DNA from: Pollenia angustigena
Taxonomy: Eukaryota; Arthropoda; Insecta; Diptera; Polleniidae
Length of the DNA stretch: 64,000 bases
Reading direction: 5' to 3'
Assembly (NCBI GenBank): GCA_930367215.1
Contig: OV884057.1
Coordinates: 260,232,339-260,296,338 of the forward strand
Each line of letters begins with the position of its first letter. The stretch's first letter is position 1. This document shows, in pieces, positions 24,201 through 36,265 of the stretch. The translations under genes and the position numbers were made by a program. Under the pieces are notes generated by a model that did no database searches, was not told the origin of the DNA, and worked only from the letters and a program-made list of their open reading frames with translations.

Positions 24201-27143
24201 AATGCATCCTGTCATTAAGCTGAACGTGTTGATTCTTTTAATTGCAAAGTATTTGTTCCACTTTCGTGGTTCAACATTGACGCAGGCACTATTCCCTTTT
24301 GCTATTTTGCATATTATTATAAGTAATTTTAATTTCTCCGTAAAACCATAAAACTAATGGAATCCATTAGTAAAATCCGTTGTAATTTTAAGCTGTACGT
24401 ACCAACAACGAACGCATTAATACTAGATAAATGGATGGGTTGGTTGGAATGTGATAGTTGAATGTGATGTTGCAATTGTCTCCATCTGCACTGACATCAA
24501 CAATAATGATGATTATAATGTTGATGCCCATGCAGATGCCGATACCGATGCTGGTGGTGATGATGAAGGCATGCATTTGCATGCTTCATCAGAATCATTA
24601 GAAACAACAAAAATGCTAAAAGATCTATGAGTTTGAAATGCTTCTTGGTTGTCGTAGTCATCATCATCATCATTTTCCTTTTCCATCTAATGACAATTCA
24701 TGGCAAACACCGCAAGTGGCCAAAAAGGCTGAACACACTATCGCCATTCATTCATGAATAATGCAACAATTTTTTTGTTGTGGGGTTAGTAGTTGTTGCA
24801 TGTTGATGTGATGTGAGTGTTGTTGTAAAGCTGCATTTATGGTAATGCTTGGAATTGTTTGGTCATTCACGGTGTCACATCTATGGTGGATGGCATTTAT
24901 TTTTTTAACCCATATTGAGGCTGTTCCAATGGATATACCACGATGATTGTGAGGTTTTGGTGGCTACATCGTGTTTTTATTTTGTGTGTTGCAACAAAAA
25001 AGTATTTGAAGTTTCATCATTTTTATGCATCAACACTTTGGGCGCTTGTCTTAAAATAAGGGAAAGGAGAATTTTACGAGCATATCTCTACATTTTACCA
25101 GTTAACCATTAAAAAGGATTGTGGTCGGAAAATAAAAAAAAGATTTATTTATATATAGCAAATTCTTAATGGTGTTTATTTAATCCTTGCAATAAGAACA
25201 ATGGCAACCCAACACCAGAGAACCAGCAACGAAAAGAAATTGAATGTAATTATATTAATGTAAAACTTGTATTATTTGTACCCTTCACCTGAGGATTAGA
25301 TACAATTTGTATTATTTGAGTGTGTGTGCATTATAGGAAAGTACTCATGTAAATTAAGTTTCTCTATACAAACACATACAAACTAGCAGACATGTATCGT
25401 ATCTGTTAGTTTGTATATGTTTGTAGTTTGCCTGAATATAAGAGCATTAAAACCTCGCTAATCACTTTGTTTACCAAACCACATCTAATCAAATTAAGTA
25501 CATTTCATTCGTATTATTTTGTGCGAATTTGCAAAAGCGACTATTGAAGAGGTTTGCAAGAGGAGAAGATTAGAATGTTGGTCTGCAAAAGAGATTGGGA
25601 ATTTAATATTTGTTTGTTTAGCCAGACTGGAGGATTCTAAACTTGTAAAGTGCTTTGAGGTTTTCGTATCGAAAATCCTCTTTTATTAATTAAAGAAGCT
25701 GTAAATAGTTGCATCGTGCCGGACTTTCATTGTTGCAATTAATTTTATTTTTATTGACATTTTTCTTTGTCGATGCTGTTGTCGAAATGCTTTTAAATTA
25801 ATTAATCAATTGGCTTAAAATGGAGCAGCTTTAAAGTCTAGATGAACTGCCTGTTTTTATTTACACATCGCACTGCTTCCTCAAAATTTTTCAATTTTCA
25901 CTTTTTATAAGAAATCGATGTACAGTGGTCATATCTACGCACTGTAAAAATAGAATTGTATCCCCCTTTGAAGTATAAGAATAGATATAAAAATAAAACA
26001 CTTTTTTGTCTTTACTAAAAACTTATAAATTTTGAGTTAAGCCACTTTAGAGGGAGGAACCAGTGCGATGTATTGAAAGCAAAAACTAATTTAATGTTTT
26101 TATTGTCGTGTCAATTTCTAACCGAACATTTTTATTTTATTTTGTAAAACAGGCGGTAAATTTACAAAAAAAATATATTGTTTGTATATCAATGTACAAA
26201 GAAGAAGATAAATTTATTATGTCGGTTGTTTACTTGCTAGCTAAACATTGCACTTAATCGCAAATTTTCAAAGTCGCCAAGTTAAAAATAACTGCGTTAA
26301 TCGCGATTATGCAAACTACTATGTACATATTATAATACAAATAGAGGAAATAAAGTATCCATAATAATTCTTTAAATAATGAGAGCTTTATTCACTTTTA
26401 TAAAGGAATCAAATTTCTTAAATTCTTTGATTTTTTAATAAGATTCCAAAAACTGTAACAATCCAAGAGAATCAAAAATGGGATTTTTCATATATTTTCT
26501 TACAAAGTATATTATTTTTTAACACGCAAGTATATATCTATAGTATTGAAGCTCATAAACCGCTTAAGAATTGTTGCTGCATCTCCGGCTCTAGGAAGAT
26601 AGTGAAAAACTGATTGATACCTCAACTGTCCTAGGCCAAGAACGTATACCCAAGTACAGGTGTACTTGGTGTAATTTTAATGCAAATTCCTGAATTGACT
26701 ACATAATCAAAAAATGTTTTTGTATTGGTAATATAAATTTATGTTTTCTTTTTATATAATAATAATAACAGCATAAATATTATAATAATTATTTATTACA
26801 CTTTAAAGTATTTAAATATTGTCCTCCTTATTGTGATTTGGTTAACATTTAAGGGTACATAATGACAATAAAAAAGTTTTGATTTTTTATGATGTTGATA
26901 AAATAGGCTTTAAAGCTTTTACTATTGCATAGGGCTTAGATCTATCACCCAAAAAATACAAATTAGATCAAGCAGTAATTTATAATCTTTTCTCAGTTGC
27001 ATGTCTTCAAGCTGGCTTTTAATTAAATGCTCAAATCTTCATGTACTGATAAGGGATAAAACTTGCATCAATGTCACTACTTCTGAAACGGATTTTAAGA
27101 TTTTATTGCAAGGCACAGAACAACCGTAATAGTAAGAACCGTA
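21262..27143. other. Long AT-rich stretch with simple repeats
   Basis: Nothing coding is recognised. Local features: an ATC/GAT trinucleotide microsatellite at about 24480-24560 and 24658-24675; a less AT-rich island at about 24180-24900 with ordered, non-repetitive sequence that might be regulatory (speculative); a TTAACCCTTCGGG word at about 22713 that looks like one piggyBac-type end without a partner; and a palindrome CCAAGTACAGGTGTACTTGG at about 26650. Confidence 0.35.
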
Positions 27144-27151
27144 ATTAATGA

Positions 27152-27813
27152 GGCGGGGTGCTTTAATATCATGTGAGAAGGCCATGTGAGAAGGCCATGA
27201 TGGCTTTATCTCTCATTCAATAGGGAGATAAAGCCTTTTTTATTTGAATGGAAGATAAAGCCATCATGGTCTTAGCTCACATTAGCAATATTAGAAAATG
27301 GCTTTATCTCTCATGACAGTTCCGGAGACACTAAAGTTAAGTATTGAAATCTGGCGAACTTTAGTTTTAAGTTTTAACATTACAACATTTTGCTAATACT
27401 TAATTCTGTACTGCAATATGAGACTCTTAGTCTTGTGTATGGAACGACAAATAATTAAATAAATAACAAAATAAAAATAAATACTAAAGTTTTTCTGCGT
27501 GGCGGCCTGCGGCCGTGCTTACGGGTATTCTCCTCCAGTAGGACGCGGCAGGTGGCTTCCCTGAATAAAGTTTTCCTGTGTGCGTCACAAGAGTAAAAAA
27601 ATGTTTTTCAATGATAACTAAGGATTTTCCCTTTTACAGAATGTTTACACCATGAATAACAATATTCACGAAAAAAATATGACTATATCTCTCATTTCGC
27701 AAGATTTTAAATATGACCTTACCTCTCAATAAGGCCATTATGGCTTTATCTCCCATTTAATTGAGCAATGAAGCCATCATGGCCTTATCTCACAAGGTTT
27801 TAAAGCACCCCCC
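27152..27813. mobile_element. hAT-like nonautonomous element with subterminal repeats
   Basis: A perfect 8-base duplication ATTAATGA (27144-27151 and 27814-27821) encloses inverted ends that read GGGGTGCTTTAA, then TGTGAGA and AAGGCCATG. GGCTTTATCTC or close variants recur at least seven times near both ends in both orientations, as expected of subterminal transposase-binding repeats in hAT elements. No transposase gene. The middle contains a strikingly GC-rich patch (about 27497-27560) unlike the rest. Confidence 0.75.
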
Positions 27814-27821
27814 ATTAATGA

Positions 27822-30182
27822 TTTGTTAACAAAGCAAAAGCAAAACTTTTGATATTTTTTGTTTGTTGGGTACTTATGAGTAATAATAATATAAGCTGCG
27901 TACAAAGCTGAAAATCGGTATAACTCAGGAACGGTAAGAGCAAAATCCCAAATATTTGTTTCTTAATTATTTAGAATAAATTGATCTTTCAAACTGCTTT
28001 GTTGGTTTGTTTTATTTTCATAAAAATGTTAAAAGTCATAAAGCATTATTTACAAAATTTTGGGTGCATAAATGAGCAAATGCATTGCAAATCTTATAGT
28101 CTTTGTACACCAAATAAAAGCTTGGACATATTTCTTTTAAATTATTTCCTTAAAAGTGAAGAAAATCGTAGTTTTTGTCAAAGTAATGAAAACAACTTCA
28201 AAGGCCTCACCGAAAAAAATATCTCAAGAAAATTTTTGCCAACACAGTTTGTTAAAAATAAAATTTAAGGTCAACAAACTATTTATTTGATTCAAGGAAA
28301 ATATTTATCAAAATTACACTTTGCAAAACAGCACTTAATAAAACATATTTAATAATAAAATAATTAGATATTTCTTCATATTCAATACAAAAAGTTTTGA
28401 ATCAAAGTAAAGACAGTATTTCTACAACTTTTGTCCATTTTTTAGACATAATTCTCATTCGCTTTACAGTTTTAGTTTTATAATATCTTTAGTTTTTCAA
28501 AAGTAACCAGCGAAATGGGAATAGGAATTAGCTACTTCTGCCACAATAAATATTATTGTATTTATCAAAGAATAAAAAGTATGATAAATTAAAATTAAAA
28601 TATAAATTAAGATAATTATGATTCAATAAATATTTTATTTGATAAATTCAACATTTCCTACAATTTATTTTAACAAATCACGTAAACGTTTTATTGAAAA
28701 AACTTTTTTTGGGCAACAACATTGTTAATTGACTCAATAAAATTGGTTGTCGACTCAAAGCTCAATAATTATACCTACAAACTTTTTTTTCAATACCGCA
28801 AAAATCGTCATCGCAGAAAATTAAAAAATTTTTGTAATCAAATATGCGATTTTAGTATTCAAATATAAAAATTATTTATTTTTGGAAACGTTATAAATCA
28901 CGATTAAAAGCCTAGCATTTTTTTGAGTTTTTAAATAAAAAAAGTGTAAACATTTTTGGGAAAGCATTTTTTTTTTTAATTTAAATTTAATTAAAAATCT
29001 AAATACTTTAAATATTAACTCTTTTCACTTAAATAACACTACAAAAGAATCTCTTATGGATTGAAGTCTCCACTATTTTTTTTTTTTTTTTTTTCTTATC
29101 AGTATCAATTATGTTCTTAATGAAAAGTAAAACATGAAAACTTTTCAAATAATTCTCTGACAGATAGTGAGTATGGCATCATCACTTACATCATGAATTG
29201 GCCTCAATATTACGATACTAATTATCTTTCTATTTAATGATATATGAATAAAAACATGAGTTAAACATATTTTAGCCAATTAGTAATTCATTGTGAAACA
29301 TTCTGCTAATCAAGTGCTAATTACTGCGAATATATAAAAGAAAACTTCTAACAAAAACTTATAGAAACATATGTACTTTGAATTCTACTTAAATAACTTT
29401 ATTTTATCTTACTTACTAACATATGTACTGGCATACAAACACACACACATAGATACATATGAAAGTATATCTTCCTACCCCAACTGGCATTTAGAAGGAA
29501 TTTTTTTTTTAAATTGACAGAAATAATTTTTTTGTTACTACATTCGGTGACTTAAAACTGATTAAATGCCCAGCGCGTTTGAAAGAAAATTTAAAACTGA
29601 TTCGGGCTTAACCCTTTAGATGGCTCAGTTGAGCAAAATGGTACAATAACCGCAAATAGATCATGCAAGCGATTTAAATGTGACTTGTTTAAACGTTGTT
29701 TTAAAACGATGAAATCGGTTTAATGTGCTTAGCAGACATAAAAATAGGATGCTAGACGAGCTGAAACTGCTGTTGTCTTAGTTGGAAGTGGGACTTTTTT
29801 TTGTTTGAATTCTACTTCAAATATTACAACGTAAAAAATATGTATTAAAATTCAGCAGAACAATAAAAACAACAACATAAGCAGCACGAAATTTAACAAT
29901 ATTAAAAAATTTCAAATTTCTTCGTAATCAATTTTCAATGTTTCTACATTTTTTTTTAGTATATATTTTCTGTTTTAGTACGTATTTTTAGTTTATTCAT
30001 GTTTAAACCATACTCACAGCGAAAGCAACTTTTTCAATGGGTGTTTACATCGAAAGCAGCAATATGTGTTTGCCCCGAACAGTTTTACGTATAAATTATT
30101 ATTCCAAACCATTTTGTTCAAATTTTCCTTCAAATTTTACTTTACTAAGTTTTTAGTTATATTGTTTGGTCAAAAAATATGG
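27822..30182. other. AT-rich stretch, nothing recognised
   Basis: Only chance frames. TTAACCCTTTAGATGGC at about 29610 resembles a lone piggyBac-type end (TTAA plus CCC); no opposite end was found nearby. Confidence 0.35.
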
Positions 30183-30185
30183 CTG

Positions 30186-30416
30186 GGGTCTAATCACCGC
30201 ATACGACAACGAGCAAAATTAATCGAAACTTTTTATTTTGGTATCATGACACTCGATATCAAATGAAATGTATTGAATTTGAAATAATAGCATTCGATAT
30301 CGAGCAACTCGACATAACATTTATCGAGTTTTCATTCGATACGTCAGTGTCTATCGTATGCAAAAAAATTCGATAGTTTATTCGATACGATAGTATCGAA
30401 TGCGGTGATTAGACCC
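30186..30416 (-). mobile_element. PIF/Harbinger-like MITE, copy B (231 bp)
   Basis: Same terminal repeats as copy A at 21040-21258 but in opposite orientation internally. It is flanked by CTG at 30183-30185 and 30417-30419. It abuts the 3' side of the non-LTR relic that starts at 30458. Confidence 0.8.
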
Positions 30417-30457
30417 CTGAGTTTCAAAACATCATTTATATTGTCCCGTTGTTCCTT

Positions 30458-31434
30458 TTAGGAGCATATGGCCTCAACGAATGTTTTCCATCTGGGTTTG
30501 TCTGTAGCGATACATTTTATTTCATTCCAAGACATTCCAGCCTCCACAGCTCCCACCTCCACTAATCTGCGCCAGGTTTTTGATGGGCGTCCCCTTCTGC
30601 GGCTTCCTTGACGTATCCATTTTATACCTTGCCTTGTGATATCATCTGGCGATTTGCGTAGGGTGTGTCCTAACCAGGACCATTTGCGCCGCTTTATTTC
30701 CGCATGAATCGGTGTCTGACGGGTTCTTACCCACAAATCACTATTTGTAGAGAATTCTACGGAGGCAACGATTCACAAACGCATGCATTATTTGCAACTG
30801 GCGATTGGATGGATTCCATGTTTCACATGCGTAAAGAAGCACAGACTTTACGTTCGCATTAAAGATTTTTATTTTAGAGTCTCTGGATATAGAGGAAGAT
30901 TGTCAGACCGATGTGAGAACACCGTAGCAGCTTTAGCCTTATTAAGACGTGCTTTTATGTCTTCACTAGAACCACCACTGCAAGAAAAAATGCTCCCGAG
31001 TAAAATGAAGGAGGATACTGAATCTATTTCTGTGCCGTACAAAGTAAAAGGTCTGTTCGTAGTCGTGTTGATGCACACCGATTTTGTTTTGTAGACATTA
31101 ACCTTAAGCCCTCACTCGGTCGCGACATTACATAGTTCCTTTAATTTAGATCACATATAGGAACTTCTATGGGCGAAAAGGCAAATTTCATTAGCATAAT
31201 CTAAGTCATATAGTGTTCCGTGACGACCCCATGTTATTCCAGTGTTACTTGGAGTCGCGTTACTTAGTATGTTGTCTAATACGATCTTGAATAGCTGGGG
31301 TGAGAATACGCATCCTTTTCTAACACCCGTCGTGACCGAAATCCTACCACTTAAGCTTTGATTGTATTTGATGCGACAACTTACACCACGATACATCGCC
31401 TTGATTGAGTTTATAAATTTGGACGGCACTCCCT
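30458..31434 (-). pseudogene. Non-LTR retrotransposon relic: RT core and C-terminus
   Basis: Read from about 31430 downwards, the minus strand first gives a reverse transcriptase core. It shows KFINSIKAMYRG, then VTTGVRKGCVFSPQLFKIVL (RT block with GxxQG-like and SP residues) and then YDLDYANEIC where an active enzyme has the AxDD motif, so a catalytic Asp is lost. The next piece (31078-30869) gives EIDSVSSFILLGSIFS and DIKARLNKAKAA, the thumb region of such enzymes. The last (30736-30458) gives KRRKWSWLGHTLRK, GRRRGRPSKTWRR and DKPRWKTFVEAICS, a conserved C-terminal block of many invertebrate non-LTR elements. Frameshifts between pieces show it is dead. The remainder of the same element probably continues at 32100-32490 beyond an AT-rich insertion. 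Confidence 0.85.
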
Positions 31435-32095
31435 TACACAGAAAAAATTATTTTTCCAATTCAAACAAAAAATTTGTAGAATCAAACAATTTTTTGTCTG
31501 AAATCGGTCCTATAAACAAATTTGCATATTCAAACAATTTATTTGCATTTTGTTTATTGAAAAAAAAACACTGATTTTTTCAAACAAATAATTTAACTGA
31601 ATCAAACAAAAAAAGTTTTTGCACAAGCAATGAAGCGCACACAAGTAAGCACTGTATGAGAAGATGACGGCAGAGCAGAGCCGCCGGCTGGCTTTGAAAC
31701 ACATTTTTTTTGTTGGAATAATTTTTGAACGAAGTCTTATTTATACACACAACACAATGTTTTTCTTTATCACTCTCTGTTGCTGTATCCTTTCCTTTGA
31801 AATGTAACCAAAAACGGCAGCAGACCGACTCGATATGTTTTTCGCCATCATTCTATTTTTGTATTTGATGTATTTAACCAAACAGTTTTAAAAAATTGAA
31901 TACGGGATTTTGTTTCTTGTAATGTTGTTTCTGCTATTGTTTTTCTTATAGTTTGTGTTTTTTGTGTGTGTTTTTTGTTGTTGTTCTTATATTTGTTGGT
32001 TAAATAAAAATCAAACAAAAATATTGTTTGAATCAGTAAAAAAAATTATAGAAATTAAAAAAATTTTCAAACAAGAACGGTATTCACGTGGTCTA
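31435..32095. other. AT-rich insertion splitting the non-LTR relic
   Basis: The coding similarity of the relic stops at about 31434 and resumes at about 32100. The DNA between is rich in TCAAACAAAAAAT-type words in both orientations, especially toward its two ends, so it may be an unrecognised inverted-repeat element. About 250 codons of the RT are missing, so a deletion accompanied the insertion. Confidence 0.45.
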
Positions 32096-32099
32096 TACA

Positions 32100-32490
32100 A
32101 TACCGTTGAGGACGAAAACCGGCTTATTTCTTTTCTTAAATGCGGATCAATGCTTTTCCCAGATTGCAAGCTGTTCTTGCCCTGAGGAAGTAAGAATGCC
32201 CTGTTCATTATCCAAAGGCTTTGTGACATTAACAGTTTTGTTTGTCATCTGTTTTACGATTTTATAGTGATCTTTAGTACGATTGGTGTCAGCAGCCGCC
32301 TGAGCACTTTGAGCTAATTGATTAAACCAACGTCTTTTGTCTTCCTTGCACTTTTCTTCACTTTTTCATCCATCTCGGAATATTTCCTCTGTAATTCTTT
32401 TTTGCTAAATCTGGTTTTTGCCATATTAAGCTCACCTTTGATTTCTTTTCTACTCTGAATCAAATTCCACGTGTAGTCAGAGATCCATTA
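32100..32490 (-). pseudogene. Non-LTR retrotransposon relic: linker before RT
   Basis: Minus-strand pieces read FSKKELQRKYSEMDEKVKK, then CKEDKRRWFNQLAQSAQAAA, DTNRTKDHYKIVKQMTNK and GILTSSGQEQLAIWEKH, with frameshifts. This matches the charged linker between endonuclease and reverse transcriptase in invertebrate non-LTR elements, where a helix is followed by 'LY.I...L' and 'VL.T...QL.RW..HF'. Same strand and family type as 30458-31434, hence probably the 5' part of the same insertion. Confidence 0.65.
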
Positions 32491-33204
32491 TTTTCTTTTA
32501 GTTGCAGTAAAGCCAATATTTCGTTTCGCGACAGTTTCTATTTGTTAAATACATTCAATTTATAAAGTATCACTATCCAGTGTGACACAAAGAATGCTGA
32601 CGAAGGCCGTAGCAGGCCAGAAAATGCATTACATTCTGCTGGTGTCTAATAATTGTAAATTTTTCTGTACATACAATATACCTTATTGATGTCCAAAGGA
32701 AAGCTAAGGTAAAATGTAACAAGAAAATACAATATAATAGTCTAGTCTATAAAGTCATTTCTGAAAACTTGAAGGAGTAAGACTATTACAAAAAAGCTTT
32801 ATAAAATACATAACTGAAATTTAGCTTAGCTCATAGAATTAATTCGAAAAATAAAAAATGTTGAATATAATTTTTTAAATATTTTATGCCGAAAAATTTT
32901 GAGATCGGAATCGCGAGTTTTTGTGGTTACTTCGACTCCAACTCTAGTACTTTATACTCGTCATTTCATGTCTTTCACGGTACAACATTGCAATTACCAC
33001 ACGTACGAGTGTAAAGAAATTTGCATAACTTTTAAACAAATTGAGAGCACGTTATACAACTTTTACAATATAATAAGGACACTTATAAACAGAAGTAAGG
33101 AAAAACATGTAAAATAAATTAAAATGGATAATCATTCAAAGCAAATTTCGATCTACCAAAGGTTAAATACAATTTGGTTTAAGGATTGATGTTTGACTAT
33201 TGAC
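32491..33204. other. AT-rich spacer, nothing recognised
   Basis: No gene or bounded repeat supported. The last ~60 bases (from about 33145) resemble the sequence just upstream of the SINE at 33966 and may belong to the repeat. Confidence 0.4.
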
Positions 33205-33445
33205 GTCAGCAGTCGTCGATGGCTGCGAGTGTTAAACGGCAAGCCCTCTGAAGAGATTGAGTGGTTGCAATCGAAACATATAAGGGTAACCTGTCCGTAA
33301 AAACGCCTGGGTTCGAGCCCAGCTTCAGTCAAGAATGAAAAATTATCAATAAATTTTTATTAATTTCATGTTGTAAAATTCCTTTCTTCATAAAAATAAT
33401 TTAATGAAAATTAAATTTGATGAACTTTAGCCTAATTAAAAAAAT
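33205..33445 (+). repeat. tRNA-derived SINE, copy 1
   Basis: Contains a pol III B-box-like GGTTCGAGCCC (about 33310-33320) followed by the tail shared with the two SINEs below (AAAAATTATCAATAAATTTT ... AATTTGATGAACT ... AGCCTAATTAAA). The 5' head differs from the other two, so it is a related but distinct subfamily. Transcribed region and start are approximate. Confidence 0.55.
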
Positions 33446-33557
33446 TTAAAAATTTGGATTAAAAACCATAAATAGTTCAACAAAATAACTACAATACTCA
33501 TTATTATCCTATATAACAATTTTTGATTTTTAGTTGAACTGTTAATTTTTAATTTCT

Positions 33558-33785
33558 GATATTCTTTAATTAGGCTTGAGTTCATCAAATTTAATTTTCA
33601 TTAAATTATTTTCACCGAGGGAAGGAATTTTATAACTTGGAATTTTTATTAAAATTTATTGATAAATTTTCTTGGCTGAGCTGGGATTTGAACCCGGATT
33701 GATCTTTACATGTTTCAAGAAACACCACTTTCCATCGTCAGAAGATCTTAGTGTTCTACCCACTGCACCGTTAGCCAAATGTCGA
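33558..33785 (-). repeat. tRNA-derived SINE, copy 2
   Basis: On the minus strand it shows a head with TGCAGTGGGTAGAACAC (A-box like), a B-box-like GGTTCAAATCC (plus positions about 33683-33694) and the shared AT-rich tail ending in CTTTAATTAGGC on the plus strand. Forms an inverted pair with copy 3. Confidence 0.65.
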
Positions 33786-33965
33786 CGAAAGTGGACAAAA
33801 AAACCTAATAAACAAATGTATTCAGGTTTTCAAGACAAAGTCTTGACACAAATAATACGAAAAAACAAAGGAAAAAGGAGGCAACATGTAATTTGAAATT
33901 TAAGTGATAATAACAGCAAATTTCGAACTACCAGTACTACTGGTTAAAGATTGATGTTTGACTGT

Positions 33966-34199
33966 TGGCTAACGGGCACCGCAGTGGTGCAGTGGGTAGA
34001 ACACAAAAATCTTCTGACGATAGAAAGTGGTGTTTCTTGAAACATGGAAAGATCAACCCGGGTTCAAATCCCAGCTCCGCCAAGAAAAATTATCAATAAA
34101 TTTTAATAAAAATTCCAAGTTGTAAAATTCCTTCCCTTGGTGAAAATAATTTAATGAAAATTAAATTTGATGAACTCAAGCCTAATTAAAGAATATCAG
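33966..34199 (+). repeat. tRNA-derived SINE, copy 3
   Basis: A-box-like TGGTGCAGTGGG (about 33985-33996) and B-box GGTTCAAATCC (34061-34071) at tRNA-like spacing, then the shared tail ending GCCTAATTAAAGAATATCAG. Similarity to copy 2 extends over its whole length. It is not a functional tRNA gene: no acceptor stem pairs up. Confidence 0.65.
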
Positions 34200-34799
34200 A
34201 AAAAAAAAATTTTCCTATATAACATTTTTTTTTTTTTTTTTTTTTGATTAAAAAAAAAAATTTTTTTGGGAAACTGCAACATTTTACCACCCTATAACTC
34301 GACAAATAAACATCATACAAAAAAATATTTCGCTCACTCATTCATATCTACTAGAACTTGCCAAATATAAAAAATTTTAACTTTTACAACTGTTTGCGAA
34401 AAACGAAAAATTTCTCAACTTTAAGACTGCGCAGAAAGAAAACGAAAATGAAATTTTCAGTAGGGATGTAGGATTTTGTATCCTTTAATCAAGAAATAAG
34501 AATTTTTCAAAAACAAAAAAATCATATATATTATTTCTAAAGCACTTTTTTTTGTCGGTTGCAAATATCTCCCATACCACCGCATCAAATTTAATGAATG
34601 ATATCTCATTTTAAAGCTTATTTCTAACACTAATGACGAAAAATAATTAGAAATTGAAAAATTAATATTTTCATTGATAAAAATTACGGTGCGAAATATT
34701 CGCACGGGTCATCTAGTTTTCAATAAATCTCCATTTTTTGTCGATTTCAACACTCTGTGCGAAGTTTTTGAACTCAGCTTGTATGGAAAAAAGTAAGAG
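34200..34799. other. A/T-run rich spacer
   Basis: Long A and T runs at about 34200-34265, then unremarkable AT-rich DNA. Confidence 0.4.
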
Positions 34800-35260
34800 T
34801 TCTATAATCGGCTATGCCGAGTCTTATATACCCTTCACCATGGTGGGATAAGATCAGAAAGTTAAATAAATACCATTCTTTAGATATTAATAAGTTTATT
34901 TTGTGCACCGCCCAGTTCCCATTACCGTCCTACTATTGTCAGATGTTGTGTATTGATAACCAAGATGTTTGTACCTGCCTAATTTGGAAACTTTGGCTCT
35001 AGCCTTTCTTAAAGTTACAGAAATATGTAACAAAAAGCAACACCAACAATGGATTTATAGGTAATATTAGAGGTTGATGGATTGATTTGGCTGAATCTCA
35101 ATAGCAAACTTTAAATGGGCATATCTGACATAAATATACACCACACAAGTCCCCATCATATCTGGGGTGTTCGGAAAACCCATTTATTAGGGTCAGGGAT
35201 CAACATTGTGTAGGTTACAAACGAAATGACAAACTTATATATGTATACCGTTTTACCTTC
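34800..35260 (-). repeat. Dispersed noncoding repeat with GGCATAGCC hairpin tail
   Basis: Reading on the minus strand, the tail is CACCATGGTGAAGGGTATAT, AAGACTCGGCATAGCCGATT; compare 49294-49353 on the plus strand. The other end near 35215-35250 has GTTACAAACGAAATGACAAA, a motif I associate with the same group of fly repeats. Limits approximate. Confidence 0.5.
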
Positions 35261-36265
35261 GATGAAGGTTTTAAAAATTAGACAGACGATAACTCCAAAA
35301 AGTTGCTTCCATTGTGAATGAAGTTTTATGCTTAAGCTGGAATAAAATTATAAGTTATTTTCAAGCGCACAAGAAGTTAATCAGCTTTAATTCATAAAAA
35401 GTATTAAAAGGAGTCTAAGTTCAGTGACTTATGAAAAAATAATCTTCAAATTGCTGGCTGGGTAGTACAAAAACATAGTTTTTATAAACAAAATAAAAGA
35501 ACAAGAAAAAAAAAATTAACAAACTTTTATATAAAGTTGTTTCTTATAATTTGGTACTTTTGTTTTAAAAACTTATTTTTTTATTTAGTTAAAAAAAAAA
35601 ATCGAAGTAAAGCTAACATTGTGGTTCATTGTAAATTTTGTTGTTTTCATCAATTTATAAGTACTTTATTTATTTTTGTTCACGTGTCGACTAATGTAAC
35701 TAATAATTTAAATTTTTGAAATAATTAAAATGAGAAATAAAGATATTTAATTAATACACAATAACAAATAAATTAATCTTAATACAAAATATGCAAAGAA
35801 TATACAAATTGCAATTTATGCAAAACTAACACGTCGTACGTTTGCTTTATTTACATATTTAATGAAGTTTTTTCCATCCAATCGACCCGTTTTCCGTAAA
35901 TTAATTAAGGTATGTAGATTTTTCTTAATAATCGAGTGGATACGACCTACATACAATATTTTAATTTGCAATTGATGAAATTCATTTTAAATCTTAAATG
36001 TATTTAAAAAAATATTCGAGTTATATTTAGTGGCTCCCTAAATTGTTGATTGTTTTTTTTTTTTAATTATCACAAATTTACAATATTTTTTGTACATGTG
36101 TTATTTAAGCGATTTTTAAAAAAATATACATATTAATTTTTTTTTGGAAAAAAAATTTAATACTTTTTTATTTACATACTTTTTTTTGTTAGATTTTGAG
36201 ATGGTGGTATTCAATGAGATATTTTTTAAACTTAGATTGTTTAGTCTCATCAAGGATAGAGTCTT
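35261..36265. other. AT-rich stretch, nothing recognised
   Basis: A lone TACCCAGC-type word (inverted, about 35460) resembles ends seen elsewhere in the window, but has no partner. Confidence 0.35.

Noticed and set aside
24388..24582. Minus-strand frame with an isoleucine run
   Set aside because: It is created by the GAT/ATC microsatellite.
22713..29640. Element between TTAACCC words at 22713 and 29610
   Set aside because: Both words are in the same orientation and their following sequence differs, so they are not two ends of one element.
33205..34199. Genuine tRNA genes, suggested by A- and B-box matches
   Set aside because: No acceptor stem or anticodon arm pairs; the shared AT-rich tails identify SINEs.
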